Of a DNA stretch of 64,000 nucleotides, positions 39,860 to 48,932 are shown in pieces; position 1 is the stretch's first letter; every line of letters starts with the position of its first letter. The DNA comes from Microbacterium resistens NBRC 103078 (lineage in GTDB: Bacteria; Actinomycetota; Actinomycetes; Actinomycetales; Microbacteriaceae): contig NZ_BCRA01000017.1 of the NCBI RefSeq assembly GCF_001552355.1, positions 1 through 64,000 of the forward strand, in the 5' to 3' direction. The position numbers and the translations under genes are program-made. Under the pieces are notes generated by a model. It worked only from the letters and a program-made list of their open reading frames with translations. It was not told where the DNA came from and ran no database searches.

Positions 39860-39997
39860 GATGACTCCTCGGACGGGCGCGCTCGGGCGCGCGGACGGAC
39901 CCCTGAACTTTACCAACCGCCTCTCGCCCGGCGTCCGGGACGCCCCGGGCGGAAGGGACCCGCGTGGTAGGTTGACGGAAAGGAGGAGCACGCGCGC

Positions 39998-40474
39998 ATG
40001 GAAGCGATTCTGCAGGGATTCGAGGACTGGGCCTGGATCGGCTGGCTGGTCCTGATCGCGGTCTTCCTCGTGATCGAGATGCTCTCGCTCGACTTCACAT
40101 TCCTCATGCTCGCCCTCGGCAGCGCGGTCGGCCTCGTCTCCGACCTCACGGGTCTGCCGCTGTGGGCGCAGGTGATCATCGCCGCCATCGCCGCGGCCGC
40201 ATTCATCCTCCTGCTGCGACCACCTCTGCTGCGTCGCCTTCATCGCAACGAGGACCCGGCGAAGAGCAACGTCGACGCCCTCCTCGGGCTCAGCGGCGTC
40301 GTCCTCCTGGAGGTCTCGACGCTCACCGGACAGGTCAAGCTGAGCAACGGCGACACCTGGACGGCACGGCTCGCCTCCGACGCGCCCGTCACCACGCCTC
40401 TGGCGCCCGGCGCACCCGTGGTGGTCAGCCGCATCGAGGGCGCCACCGCCTACGTCCGTTCCGCCCACGACTAA
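39998..40474 (+). CDS. NfeD-like membrane protein
   Basis: A 158-residue NfeD1b-type protein: two or three hydrophobic helices (about 14-66), then a C-terminal OB-fold domain with GLSGVVLLEVSTLTGQVKLSNG. It lacks the ClpP-like protease domain of long NfeD proteins. Genes for such proteins pair with SPFH/stomatin genes across prokaryotes, as here 20 bp downstream. The pair is thought to organise membrane microdomains. Confidence 0.9.
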   Translation: MEAILQGFEDWAWIGWLVLIAVFLVIEMLSLDFTFLMLALGSAVGLVSDLTGLPLWAQVIIAAIAAAAFILLLRPPLLRRLHRNEDPAKSNVDALLGLSGVVLLEVSTLTGQVKLSNGDTWTARLASDAPVTTPLAPGAPVVVSRIEGATAYVRSAHD

Positions 40475-40494
40475 GAAAGCAGGAGCAGGCCTTC

Positions 40495-41421
40495 ATGGAC
40501 GACGCATCCTTCATCCCGACCGCGATCGGGTGGATCCTCGCGATCGCCGTCATCATCTTCGTGCTGGTCACGGTCGCCCGCTCGATCCGGATCATCCCGC
40601 AGGCGACCGCCGGCATCGTCGAGCGACTCGGCCGGTACCACAAGACACTCACCCCCGGGCTCAATCTGCTCGTCCCGTTCATCGACCGACTCCGACCGCT
40701 GATCGACATGCGCGAGCAGGTCGTCTCGTTCCCCCCGCAGCCGGTTATCACCGAGGACAACCTGGTCGTGTCGATCGACACGGTCGTGTACTTCCAGGTC
40801 ACGGACGCGCGGGCGGCGACGTACGAGATCGCCAACTATCTCGGGGCCGTCGAACAGCTCACCACGACCACGCTGCGAAACGTCGTCGGCGGTCTGAACC
40901 TCGAAGAGGCGCTCACCAGCCGCGACGAGATCAACGGACAGCTGCGCGTCGTCCTGGACGAGGCCACGGGCAAGTGGGGCATCCGCGTCTCGCGCGTGGA
41001 GCTCAAGGCGATCGACCCGCCCGTCTCCATCCAGGACTCGATGGAGAAGCAGATGCGCGCCGAGCGTGACCGTCGCGCCGCGATCCTGACCGCTGAGGGA
41101 TCCAAGCAGTCGCAGATCCTCGAAGCGGAGGGGCGCAGGCAGGCGGAGATCCTCCGTGCCGAGGGCGACAAGCAGGCCGCGGTCCTGCGCGCCCAGGGTG
41201 AGGCCGAGGCGATCCAGAACGTCTTCAACGCCATCCACCAGGGCCAGCCGGACGACAAGCTGCTCGCCTACCAGTATCTGCAGATGCTGCCGAAGATCAG
41301 CGAGAGCCAGTCCAGCAAGCTCTGGATCATCCCCAGCGAGCTCACGGAGGCGCTCAAGGGGATCGGCAGCGCCTTCACGGCACGCAACGGACAGACTCCC
41401 CCGCCGTCGACGAACGCGTGA
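40495..41421 (+). CDS. SPFH/band 7 (stomatin/QmcA-like) protein
   Basis: The 308-residue protein has one N-terminal transmembrane helix (about 9-29), the SPFH domain (about 30-200; QATAGIVERLGRYHKTLTPG, IDTVVYFQVTDARAA), and a long Ala/Glu/Gln-rich coiled coil (about 190-260; EGSKQSQILEAEGRRQAEIL). It is expected to oligomerise at the inner membrane with NfeD. AGGAGCAGG lies upstream of the ATG. The final codons overlap the GTG of the next gene. Confidence 0.92.
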   Translation: MDDASFIPTAIGWILAIAVIIFVLVTVARSIRIIPQATAGIVERLGRYHKTLTPGLNLLVPFIDRLRPLIDMREQVVSFPPQPVITEDNLVVSIDTVVYFQVTDARAATYEIANYLGAVEQLTTTTLRNVVGGLNLEEALTSRDEINGQLRVVLDEATGKWGIRVSRVELKAIDPPVSIQDSMEKQMRAERDRRAAILTAEGSKQSQILEAEGRRQAEILRAEGDKQAAVLRAQGEAEAIQNVFNAIHQGQPDDKLLAYQYLQMLPKISESQSSKLWIIPSELTEALKGIGSAFTARNGQTPPPSTNA

Positions 41422-42206
41422 CGCACCCGTACTTCGACGGGGCGCCCTGGCCGAGGGTCCTCGCCCATCGCGGTCTCACGATCGCGGAGGGCGAGGACCC
41501 TTCGCATGCCGTGTTCGACAACTCCGCCCTGGCGATCGCCGCGGCCCATGCGTGCGGTGTCGCGTACATCGAGACCGACTGCCGCCGCACCGCGGACGGC
41601 GATGTCGTCCTCTTCCACGACGCGGATCTGTCCCGCCTGTTCGGCGATCCCCGTCCGGTGGCGTCCGTGCGGACCGCCGAGCTCGCGGCCCTGTTCGCCG
41701 AGCACGGCGGACTGCTGACCCTGCGGGAGGCGCTGGAGTCCTTCCCCACCCTGCGGTTCAACATCGACGTCAAGGACGCGACAGCGGCGGAGGCGGCGGG
41801 AGCCGCGGTCTCCCCGCACGCCCACCGGGTGCTCCTCACGAGCTTCTCCGATGCGACGAGACGACGGGCCGTGGCCGCCGCCGTCGACGCCGGTGCCGAG
41901 ATCGCCCCTGCGGCCTCCCCCGGCCGCTCGGGCATCGCGCGCGCCCGGGCGCTCGCGGCCCTTCCGGGAGACCGCATCGCCGGTCGGGTCCTCGCGGGGA
42001 TCGACGCGCTGCAGATTCCGGTCCGCTACGAAAGGGTCCCCGTGTTCTCCCCCTCCCTCGTCCGCGCGGCACGCGCCGCCGGCGTCGAGGTGCATGTGTG
42101 GACGATCAACGAGGCGGCGGACATGGCGGCTCTGGTCGCCGCCGGCGCCGACGGCGTGGTCACCGATCGCGCCGACCTCGCGCTGCGCGTGCTCGCCCCG
42201 TCGTGA
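41418..42206 (+). CDS. Glycerophosphodiester phosphodiesterase
   Basis: A 262-residue GDPD TIM barrel that hydrolyses deacylated phospholipids to glycerol 3-phosphate and alcohols. Key residues are in VLAHRG (catalytic His and Arg), IETDCRRTADGDVVLFHD with the metal-binding Glu and Asp and second catalytic His, and FNIDVKD. VWTINEAADM and GVVTDRADLA close the barrel. There is no signal peptide, so it is cytoplasmic. The GTG start overlaps the SPFH stop by 4 nt. Confidence 0.93.
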   Translation: MTHPYFDGAPWPRVLAHRGLTIAEGEDPSHAVFDNSALAIAAAHACGVAYIETDCRRTADGDVVLFHDADLSRLFGDPRPVASVRTAELAALFAEHGGLLTLREALESFPTLRFNIDVKDATAAEAAGAAVSPHAHRVLLTSFSDATRRRAVAAAVDAGAEIAPAASPGRSGIARARALAALPGDRIAGRVLAGIDALQIPVRYERVPVFSPSLVRAARAAGVEVHVWTINEAADMAALVAAGADGVVTDRADLALRVLAPS

Positions 42207-42330
42207 CCCTGGCGCGGCGGCCGGAAACCGGCGCTGGGCATCGACTGTGAATGTCGCGCGCGTTCAGACCCCTCGCATCACGTGCACAGGTTGACCCGCT
42301 ATACCTGAGTGCTGACGAGAGGACCACACA

Positions 42331-42714
42331 ATGGCAGATCGCAGCCTTCGCGGCATCCGACTCGGCGCCCAGAGCCTACAGAGCGAAGAGGGCGTCGTCT
42401 TCATGGAACGCCGTCAGACCACGTACTCGTGCGACACCTGCGGACACGAGACGACCCTCATGTTCGCGGCCGACGCCGAGCCCCCCACCACCTGGGAGTG
42501 CCGCTCCTGCGGCGCAGAGGCGCGCCTCCAGGTCGACGGCAAGTCCGTCGAGGTCGAGGAGGGCGACGACAAGGCCGCCCGCACCCACTGGGACATGCTG
42601 CTCGAGCGCCGCACGCGCGCCGAGCTCGAGGAGCTCCTGGAGGAGCGCCTCGCCTACGTCCGGGCCCGCCGCGGCGCCGGCGACGACCCCACTCGCGAGA
42701 AGATCGGCGCTTGA
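42331..42714 (+). CDS. rbpA: RNA polymerase-binding protein RbpA
   Basis: RbpA is an actinobacterial factor that binds RNA polymerase and the principal sigma factor and stabilises the open promoter complex. The 127-residue protein shows the N-terminal tail, the core zinc-like domain (CDTCGHETTLMF and CRSCGAEARL), the basic linker and the sigma-interacting C-terminal helices (TRAELEELLEERLAYVRARR). A promoter is likely in the 124-bp upstream gap but no -35/-10 pair with normal spacing is convincing. It converges with lnt, an arrangement also found in Mycobacterium. Confidence 0.97.
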   Translation: MADRSLRGIRLGAQSLQSEEGVVFMERRQTTYSCDTCGHETTLMFAADAEPPTTWECRSCGAEARLQVDGKSVEVEEGDDKAARTHWDMLLERRTRAELEELLEERLAYVRARRGAGDDPTREKIGA

Positions 42715-42737
42715 TCAGACGCCCCTGCCGCTGAGGC

Positions 42738-44357
42738 TCAGCCGACGCGGCGCCGCCGCGCCGACAGCCCGGCGACCACCACGCCGAGCAGCCCGCCCCA
42801 GAGCAGGAGCTGCTCCAGATACGGTCCCACGACGACGCCCCCGGTCGCCCCGGTGCGCAGCTCGACATCCTCGAGCAGCACACCGGGGCGATCGGCGTCC
42901 ACGGTCGACACGGTGGATCCGTCCGGGCGGATGATCTGGCTGGTGCCGACCGTGGAGATGTTCACGACGGACCGGCCGGTCTCGATCGCTCGCATGCGTG
43001 CGATCGCCAGCTGCTGGAGGTTCTCGGCCGTCCCGCGGAAGTCCGCGTTGTTCGTCTGGAAGACGAAGACCTCGGCCCCGCCGGAGATCCCTTCGCGGAT
43101 GACCTCGTCGTAGATCACGTCGAAGCAGATCGCGAGACCGACCGTCCGCTCCCCCACCCGCACCAGCGGAGCATCGTCGCCGGGCGTGTACTCACGCTGC
43201 AGCAGCCCGATGAGATCCGGCACGATCGCGTTGTAGAAGGCGCGGTCAGGCACGTACTCGCCGAACGGGACAGGGTGCCGCTTCGCGTGCGTCTGCGTCT
43301 CCGACCGCGACGGTGTCCCCGTCATGTCCTTCGGCCAGAGGAACGACGTGTTGTAGAACCGATCGCCCTTCCCCGTCGCCGCGTTGCTGAGAAGCGGCGC
43401 GTCGACTCCGCGGACGACCTGGTTCAACGCCGAGGCCAGGGCGGCACTCTCGAACGGATCGCCGTCGACGCCGCCTTCGGGCCAGACGAGCAGATCCATG
43501 TCCTCGCCGCGCAGCTCACGAGTGGCAGAGATCTGCGCGTCGATGACCGCGTACGGCTCGCGCTCGTCGAAGAACCCGGCGGGTCCGTTGCCCTGCACGG
43601 CCCCGATCCGCATGCTTCCCGCCGGCGTCGTCGGGAACAGCGGCACGGCGACGAGCAGGATCAGGAGCAGGAGCGACGAGAGCATCGGCAGGAGTCGGGG
43701 ACGCGGGGCGGCTCGCGGTCGATCGCGCACGATCTCGACGACGAGCGCGACGAATGCGACCACGACGAAGCCCAGCCCGCTGACTCCGACCCAGGACGCC
43801 AGGTGCGCCGCGTTCGTGTCGGTCATCGTGAGCCCGATGCGCGCCCACGGGAATCCTCCGTAGGGCCAGGTGCCCACGAACAGCTCGCGGCCGATCCACA
43901 GCGCTCCCACGGTCCCCGCGAGAGCGAGCGCGCGTACGGCGGGCCGGCGGAGGGCCCGGGGGATCCAGCGGTACGCCAGGGTGACCGGGATGAGGCCGAC
44001 GCCCGTCAACACGCCCTCCAGCACGCCGAGCGCGACCCACGGGATCGGGCCGAGGTACGTGCCGGTCCAGGAGACCAGCAGCACGAAGAAGACGATCCCG
44101 AAGACGGACCCGACGAGCAGGGCCGACCACGTCCGTCGCCCGATGAGCGCGACGAGCAGCATGGCCACGGCGACGAAGGAGAGCCCCCACACCGCCGGCT
44201 GAGGGAAGGCGAGGGTGAGCAGCCCGCCCGCGCACGCGGCGAGGACCACGGCGAGCCACAGCGGCACCGGCGGGGCCTCGGCGCGATCCGCGGGCGCGGA
44301 GTCGTCAGGCGCGGTGTCGTCGGGCGCGCTGCGGTCGCGCATCGGTCGAGATCTCAT
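42738..44357 (-). CDS. lnt: Apolipoprotein N-acyltransferase
   Basis: Lnt adds the third acyl chain to lipoproteins after Lgt and LspA. The 539-residue protein has an N-terminal bundle of about six helices (30-255) and a nitrilase-like periplasmic domain. The catalytic triad is visible: Glu in LVWPEGG, Lys in KRHPVPFGEYVP and Cys in AICFDVIYDE. A final helix ends before an Arg-rich tail. Unlike the Mycobacterium tuberculosis homologue, no polyprenol-monophosphomannose synthase domain is fused. The ATG is 10 bp after helY in the same operon. Confidence 0.93.
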   Translation of the reverse strand: MRSRPMRDRSAPDDTAPDDSAPADRAEAPPVPLWLAVVLAACAGGLLTLAFPQPAVWGLSFVAVAMLLVALIGRRTWSALLVGSVFGIVFFVLLVSWTGTYLGPIPWVALGVLEGVLTGVGLIPVTLAYRWIPRALRRPAVRALALAGTVGALWIGRELFVGTWPYGGFPWARIGLTMTDTNAAHLASWVGVSGLGFVVVAFVALVVEIVRDRPRAAPRPRLLPMLSSLLLLILLVAVPLFPTTPAGSMRIGAVQGNGPAGFFDEREPYAVIDAQISATRELRGEDMDLLVWPEGGVDGDPFESAALASALNQVVRGVDAPLLSNAATGKGDRFYNTSFLWPKDMTGTPSRSETQTHAKRHPVPFGEYVPDRAFYNAIVPDLIGLLQREYTPGDDAPLVRVGERTVGLAICFDVIYDEVIREGISGGAEVFVFQTNNADFRGTAENLQQLAIARMRAIETGRSVVNISTVGTSQIIRPDGSTVSTVDADRPGVLLEDVELRTGATGGVVVGPYLEQLLLWGGLLGVVVAGLSARRRRVG

Positions 44358-44367
44358 TCGGGTCGGC

Positions 44368-46842
44368 TCACATCGCGGAGTAGGCGACGATCCCTCGCCG
44401 CACGCCGTCCAGCGCCGCTCGTGCCGTGCGGGCCAGCTCCGCGGACCCGGCGACGATCGACAGCTGGTCGAGCAGATCGATCGTCTGCTTGCACCAGCGC
44501 ACGAAGTCCCCCGCGGCGAGGTCCGCCTCGTCGAGGACGCGGTCGAGGGCACCGCCGCGGGCCCACGCGTGCATGGCCGGCGCGAGAGCGGCCGACGGCG
44601 GCTCGGATCCGGGCAGACGGTGATCCTTCTCCAGATCGTCCAGCTCGGCCCAGAGGGTCAGGGTCGCGTCCCACGCCTCGCGGAACCGTCCGCGGGGGAG
44701 AGCGCGGGGGTCCACGGAGCCGTCGTCCCGGCGGGGCTCGTACACGAGCGCGCAGGCCATCGCCGCCAGTCCGGCGGCGTCGAGACCGTCCCAGAGCCCC
44801 TGCCGCAACGACTCCGCGACGAGCAGGTCGCGTTCGCCGTAGATGCGCTGCATCGAGCGGCCGGCGTCCGTGAGGACCAGGTCGTCGCCGTCGCCCGTCA
44901 CGTACTCCATCGCCTGCAGGACGTCGATCACGCGATCGAACACGCGCGCCACCGTCCCCGTGCGGTTCTCGATCTGGCGACGCGTGCGGTCGGTCTCGCG
45001 CTTGAGCTTCCAGTAGCGCTCGGCCCAGCGGGCGTGCGTCTCGCGATCGGGGCACCGGTGGCACGCATGGCGCTGCATGGCTCGGCGCAGGGACTCGATC
45101 TTGCGCAGACGCTTGTCCCGCACCGTGCGAGGCGCACTCGCGTCCGACCGGTTCTTCTTCTCGAGGTCGCTGAGCTCCCGCCGGATGCTCGAGTACTCCG
45201 GGAAGTCTCCCCGTTCACAGGTCATGGCCTGCAGATAGCCGGCGAGGGACTCCTCGGCCTCGCGCACCGACCGCGCGAGGCCGACGACGGCCCGGTCCGC
45301 CTGGAACTGCGCGAACGAGGACTCGAGGACCTCGCGCGAGCGGGTGCGCCCGAAGCGATCCAGCAGGTTCACCGCCATGTTGTACGTCGGCCGGAAGCTG
45401 GAGTTCAGCGGATAGGTGCGGCGGGACGCGAGTGCGGCGACCGCCTGCGGATCCATCCCCTCGGTCCACTGGACGACCGCATGGCCTTCGACGTCGATGC
45501 CCCGGCGCCCCGCGCGGCCGGTCAGCTGGGTGTACTCCCCCGAGGTGATCGCGACGCGCGCTTCGCCGTTGAACTTCTCCATCCGCTCCAGGACGACCGT
45601 GCGCGCCGGCATGTTGATCCCCAGTGCCAGCGTCTCCGTGGCGAAGACCACCTTGAGCAGGCGCCTCTGGAACAGCTCCTCGACGACCTCCTTGAACGCC
45701 GGGAGCAGACCCGCGTGATGGGCGGCGATGCCGCGTTCGAGGTTGTCGAGCCACTCGAAGTAGCCCAGCACGCCGAGATCCTCGTCGCGGAGCGTCCGCA
45801 TCCGCTCCTCGGCCGTCCGGCGGATCTCCTGCCGGTCCTCGGCGGTCGTGAGACGGATCCCGTACCGACGGACCTGCTGCACCGCGGCGTCGCAGCCGGC
45901 CCGGCTGAAGATGAAGAAGATCGCCGGAAGCAGGTTCGCCCGGTCCAGGAGCTCGACGACCTGCGGACGGTCCAGACGCTCGATCCGGCGGACGTTGGAG
46001 GAACGGACGGGGCGGCGACCGCCCTTCTTCGGGCGAGGCGCGTAGGCGCCGGCGTGCCGTCGGCTGCCGTACTCCTGGGCTCGGCGGTTCTCGTCGTAGC
46101 GGGAGCCGGTGAACGAGCGGATCCGCATCAGCTCCTGGTTGACCTGGGCCGTCGCGACGCCCGCGCGGTCGTCGAACAGCGGGAGCAGGTCGTCGCGGAC
46201 CAGCACGTGCTGTTCCAGCGGCACGGGGCGCGTCTCCGAGACGATGACCTCGGTGTCGCCCCGCACGGTGTCGAGCCAGTCGCCGAACTCCTCCGCGTTC
46301 GACACGGTGGCGCTCAGCGCGACGAGGCGGACCGCCGCCGGCAGATGGATGATGACCTCTTCCCAGACGGCCCCGCGGAATCGGTCGGCGAGGTAGTGCA
46401 CCTCGTCCATGATCACGAACCGGAGGCCCTGCAGCGCCGAGGAGTCCGCGTAGATCATGTTCCGCAGCACCTCGGTGGTCATGACCACGATGCGGGCGGA
46501 GCCGTTGATGTTCACGTCCCCGGTGAGGAGCCCGACGTCGTCCGGGCCGTAGACGTCGACCAGCTCCCGGAACTTCTGGTTGGACAGGGCCTTCATGGGC
46601 GTCGTGTAGAACGCCTTCTCCCCCCGCCCCGCCATCGCGAGGTGGATCGCGAACTCCCCGACGATCGTCTTGCCGGCGCCGGTCGGCGCGGCCACCAGGA
46701 CGCTGCGACCGCGCTCCAGCGCACGACACCCCTCGACCTGGAAGGGATCCAGCTCGAACCGCTGCCGCGCGGCGAACGCCGCCGTCTGGGGGTAGTCCCG
46801 CGACTCCCGGGCGGCGGAGTAGCGATCGGCGGGCGAGGTCAT
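44368..46842 (-). CDS. helY: Ski2/Mtr4-like DEAD/DEAH-box helicase HelY
   Basis: The 824-residue superfamily 2 helicase has Walker A AAPTGAGKTIVGEF (about 50-63), DEVH box MDEVHYL, SAT motif ALSATVSNA, motif V/VI ETLALGINMPAR and QLTGRAGRRG, and the Mtr4-type C-terminal region with CHRCPDRETH. Related eukaryotic enzymes unwind RNA for the exosome; HelY's exact substrate in actinobacteria is not known. The ATG overlaps the tatC stop (46839-46842). Order tatA-tatC-helY matches Mycobacterium. Confidence 0.93.
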   Translation of the reverse strand: MTSPADRYSAARESRDYPQTAAFAARQRFELDPFQVEGCRALERGRSVLVAAPTGAGKTIVGEFAIHLAMAGRGEKAFYTTPMKALSNQKFRELVDVYGPDDVGLLTGDVNINGSARIVVMTTEVLRNMIYADSSALQGLRFVIMDEVHYLADRFRGAVWEEVIIHLPAAVRLVALSATVSNAEEFGDWLDTVRGDTEVIVSETRPVPLEQHVLVRDDLLPLFDDRAGVATAQVNQELMRIRSFTGSRYDENRRAQEYGSRRHAGAYAPRPKKGGRRPVRSSNVRRIERLDRPQVVELLDRANLLPAIFFIFSRAGCDAAVQQVRRYGIRLTTAEDRQEIRRTAEERMRTLRDEDLGVLGYFEWLDNLERGIAAHHAGLLPAFKEVVEELFQRRLLKVVFATETLALGINMPARTVVLERMEKFNGEARVAITSGEYTQLTGRAGRRGIDVEGHAVVQWTEGMDPQAVAALASRRTYPLNSSFRPTYNMAVNLLDRFGRTRSREVLESSFAQFQADRAVVGLARSVREAEESLAGYLQAMTCERGDFPEYSSIRRELSDLEKKNRSDASAPRTVRDKRLRKIESLRRAMQRHACHRCPDRETHARWAERYWKLKRETDRTRRQIENRTGTVARVFDRVIDVLQAMEYVTGDGDDLVLTDAGRSMQRIYGERDLLVAESLRQGLWDGLDAAGLAAMACALVYEPRRDDGSVDPRALPRGRFREAWDATLTLWAELDDLEKDHRLPGSEPPSAALAPAMHAWARGGALDRVLDEADLAAGDFVRWCKQTIDLLDQLSIVAGSAELARTARAALDGVRRGIVAYSAM

Positions 46843-47654
46843 CCGGTGGCGTCCAGCGGGAGGCCCAGGTCATCCTGCCGCTTGCGCTTGCGCCGGTCGA
46901 AGAGCATGGACAGGAACGCCGCAGCGAAGAACAGGACGACCAGGATGCCGCCGAGCAGCAGCATGCTGATGACGTCGGCCGCCGGGGTCGCGAGCGCGGA
47001 GAACACGGTCGCGATCAGCACGGCGACGCGCCACCCCTTCAGGATCGCCTTGCCGGACATGACTCCCGCCACGTTCAGCGCGACGAGGAAGACGGGCAGG
47101 ATGAACGAGATGCCCACGACGAGCATCAGTTTGAAGACGAAGTCGTAGTACTCCTGCGCGGTGTAGAGGTTCTGCGCCCCGTCCGGGGTGAATCCGGCCA
47201 TCAGCTCGATGATGTGCGGGACGATCATGACCCCCACATAGCAGCCCGCGAAGAACAGCGGGACGGCGGCGGCGACGAAGGAGATCGTGTAGCGGATCTC
47301 CTTCCGCGTCAGCCCCGGCATGATGAAGGCCCAGATCTGCCACAGCCAGACGGGAGCGGACAGGAAGATGCCGATCGAGAACGCGATCCGCATCCGCAGA
47401 TCGAACGGCGCGGTCACCGAGGTGAAGGTGAAGCCGACGAGGTCGGCTCCTCGCTTCTCCGCCACCGCCCGGATCGGGCCGGTCACGAAGTTCATGATCG
47501 GGTCCGTCACCAGGAACGCGACGACCATGCCGAGCACCAGCGCCGCAGCGGCGATGATCAGCCTCTTGCGGAGTTCGACGAGGTGCGCGGCGAGCGACAT
47601 GGTGCGATCGCGCCGAGGCTTGCCTCCGGCGGTCGCAGAATCGACCGCTGCCAC
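46839..47654 (-). CDS. tatC: Sec-independent protein translocase TatC
   Basis: TatC binds twin-arginine signal peptides and forms the receptor of the Tat pathway. The 271-residue protein has six transmembrane helices and the signature MSLAAHLVELRKRL at about 19-32, with the conserved Glu in loop one and FKLMLVVGISFILPVF. The GTG at 47654 is 5 bp after the tatA stop; an internal ATG at 47600 would also give a complete TatC. It has a charged C-terminal tail RRKRKRQDD. Confidence 0.95.
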   Translation of the reverse strand: MAAVDSATAGGKPRRDRTMSLAAHLVELRKRLIIAAAALVLGMVVAFLVTDPIMNFVTGPIRAVAEKRGADLVGFTFTSVTAPFDLRMRIAFSIGIFLSAPVWLWQIWAFIMPGLTRKEIRYTISFVAAAVPLFFAGCYVGVMIVPHIIELMAGFTPDGAQNLYTAQEYYDFVFKLMLVVGISFILPVFLVALNVAGVMSGKAILKGWRVAVLIATVFSALATPAADVISMLLLGGILVVLFFAAAFLSMLFDRRKRKRQDDLGLPLDATG

Positions 47655-47659
47655 GCGGA

Positions 47660-47914
47660 TCAGCGGGGTCGTTCAGGGTCGGACGAGGTGCCCTGGCCCG
47701 TGCCGGTGGAGCCCTCGCCCTTGTCGTCCTTGTCGGCCTCGCGCTGCTCGGCGCGCGCGGCGTCCTCTTCCTTCAAGGCGCTCATCTCGCCCTTGAAGAC
47801 GCGTGCGGACTGGCCCATGCTCTTGGCGAGCGCCGGGAGCTTCGCCGCTCCGAACAGCAGGAGGATGACGGCGAGGAGGATGAGCAGGTGCCACCCGTTC
47901 AGTCCAGCGAACAT
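47660..47914 (-). CDS. tatA: Sec-independent protein translocase TatA
   Basis: The 84-residue protein has one N-terminal transmembrane helix (GWHLLILLAVILLLFGAAKLP) with the FG hinge, an amphipathic helix (ALAKSMGQSARVFKGEM) and an acidic tail. TatA polymerises to form the translocation pore. GAGGAGAC lies 5-6 bases before the ATG. It leads directly into tatC. A promoter may lie in the 35-bp gap after pafC. Confidence 0.95.
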   Translation of the reverse strand: MFAGLNGWHLLILLAVILLLFGAAKLPALAKSMGQSARVFKGEMSALKEEDAARAEQREADKDDKGEGSTGTGQGTSSDPERPR

Positions 47915-47948
47915 GTTCGTCTCCTCAAGTCGGGGATTTCCGGCCAGT

Positions 47949-48932
47949 CTACCGTGCGGAGGACTCGGAATCCTCGTTGTACAGAGCGAGTCCCGCCGCA
48001 GCCCAGTCGTGCGCGGCCGTTCGCGCCGCATGCGGGGCCAGCAGCTCCACCTGTCCCCCGTAGCGTGCCGCCAGCCGTTTCAGCGTCAACGGATCTCCCA
48101 CGCGCAGGCGGGCGGTGACCACGCCGTCGTGCACCTCGGCCTCCGCGCGCTCGAGATAGTCGCTGAGAAGCGGAGCGATCCGCTCAGGAAGGCGGATCGT
48201 GGCCTCGCCCTCGCCGCCGACCGCGAAGAGCTCGGGGACGGGCTCCTCACCGTGCTCGATCGGGATGTCCGTCAGCCGGGGGTCGCTCACCCGGTCCAGA
48301 TGGAACGTCCGCATCGCGCGCCGCAGGTGGCACCAGCCCTGGAGGTACCACTGGCCGTTGGTGATCAGGACCTTCACGGGATCGACGGTGCGCGTGATCG
48401 CCGGGGCGTCCGGGGCGCGATAGGTGAAGGACACCGCGACGCCGTCCTGCAGCGCGCGCGACACCAGGGAGCGCACCTCGTCGACGGGCCCGGGGGCGAC
48501 GATGACGTCGGCGGGCAGCCCGGCGGCGCCGCGGGAGAGCTTGGCGATGAGCCCGGCGATCACCCCGGACTCCGCCACGGCCGGCACGGCGGCCGTGAGC
48601 TGCAGACCCGCGAGCAGCGCTGCCGCCTCCCGCGCGGTGAGGCGCGGAGCTCGACGCAGGCCGACGTCGTTCGTGAGCTCGATGATCCCCTGCTCGTCCA
48701 GGAGATCCCAGTTGATGTCGAAGAGCTCCTGGGGCTGCTGCCAGTAGCCCTCGTCCCCCGGCAGGCCGATGAGGGTGAGCTTCTCGACCATCGATCGCAT
48801 CTGGGGGACGGTGACGTCGAAGTCCGACGCCGCCTCCTCCAGCGAGACCTCGCCGCGCTCGAGCAGATACGGGACGAGCGTGAGGTAGGCGCGGACGCGG
48901 TCGGAGGTGAGCAGCGGTCGCCGTGCGTTCAC
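47949..48932 (-). CDS. pafC: WYL-domain regulator PafC
   Basis: The 327-residue protein has an N-terminal winged-helix domain (about 8-70), a WYL domain (about 150-215, NGQWYLQGWCHLRRAMRTFHLDR) and a C-terminal WCX extension. With PafB it activates the LexA-independent DNA damage response in mycobacteria. The GTG overlaps the pafB stop by 4 nt. The protein is also close to the family norm in length, and tatA follows at 34 bp. Confidence 0.93.
   Translation of the reverse strand: MNARRPLLTSDRVRAYLTLVPYLLERGEVSLEEAASDFDVTVPQMRSMVEKLTLIGLPGDEGYWQQPQELFDINWDLLDEQGIIELTNDVGLRRAPRLTAREAAALLAGLQLTAAVPAVAESGVIAGLIAKLSRGAAGLPADVIVAPGPVDEVRSLVSRALQDGVAVSFTYRAPDAPAITRTVDPVKVLITNGQWYLQGWCHLRRAMRTFHLDRVSDPRLTDIPIEHGEEPVPELFAVGGEGEATIRLPERIAPLLSDYLERAEAEVHDGVVTARLRVGDPLTLKRLAARYGGQVELLAPHAARTAAHDWAAAGLALYNEDSESSAR

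Noticed and set aside
42288-42330. TTGACC and TATACC as an rbpA promoter pair
   Set aside because: The two boxes are only 3 bp apart, so they cannot be a -35/-10 pair; TATACC alone may be a -10 but no partner was found.
44368-46842. helY as a CRISPR-associated Cas3 or defence helicase
   Set aside because: Its Mtr4-like architecture and tatA-tatC-helY order match the housekeeping actinobacterial HelY; no CRISPR repeats or cas genes are present.
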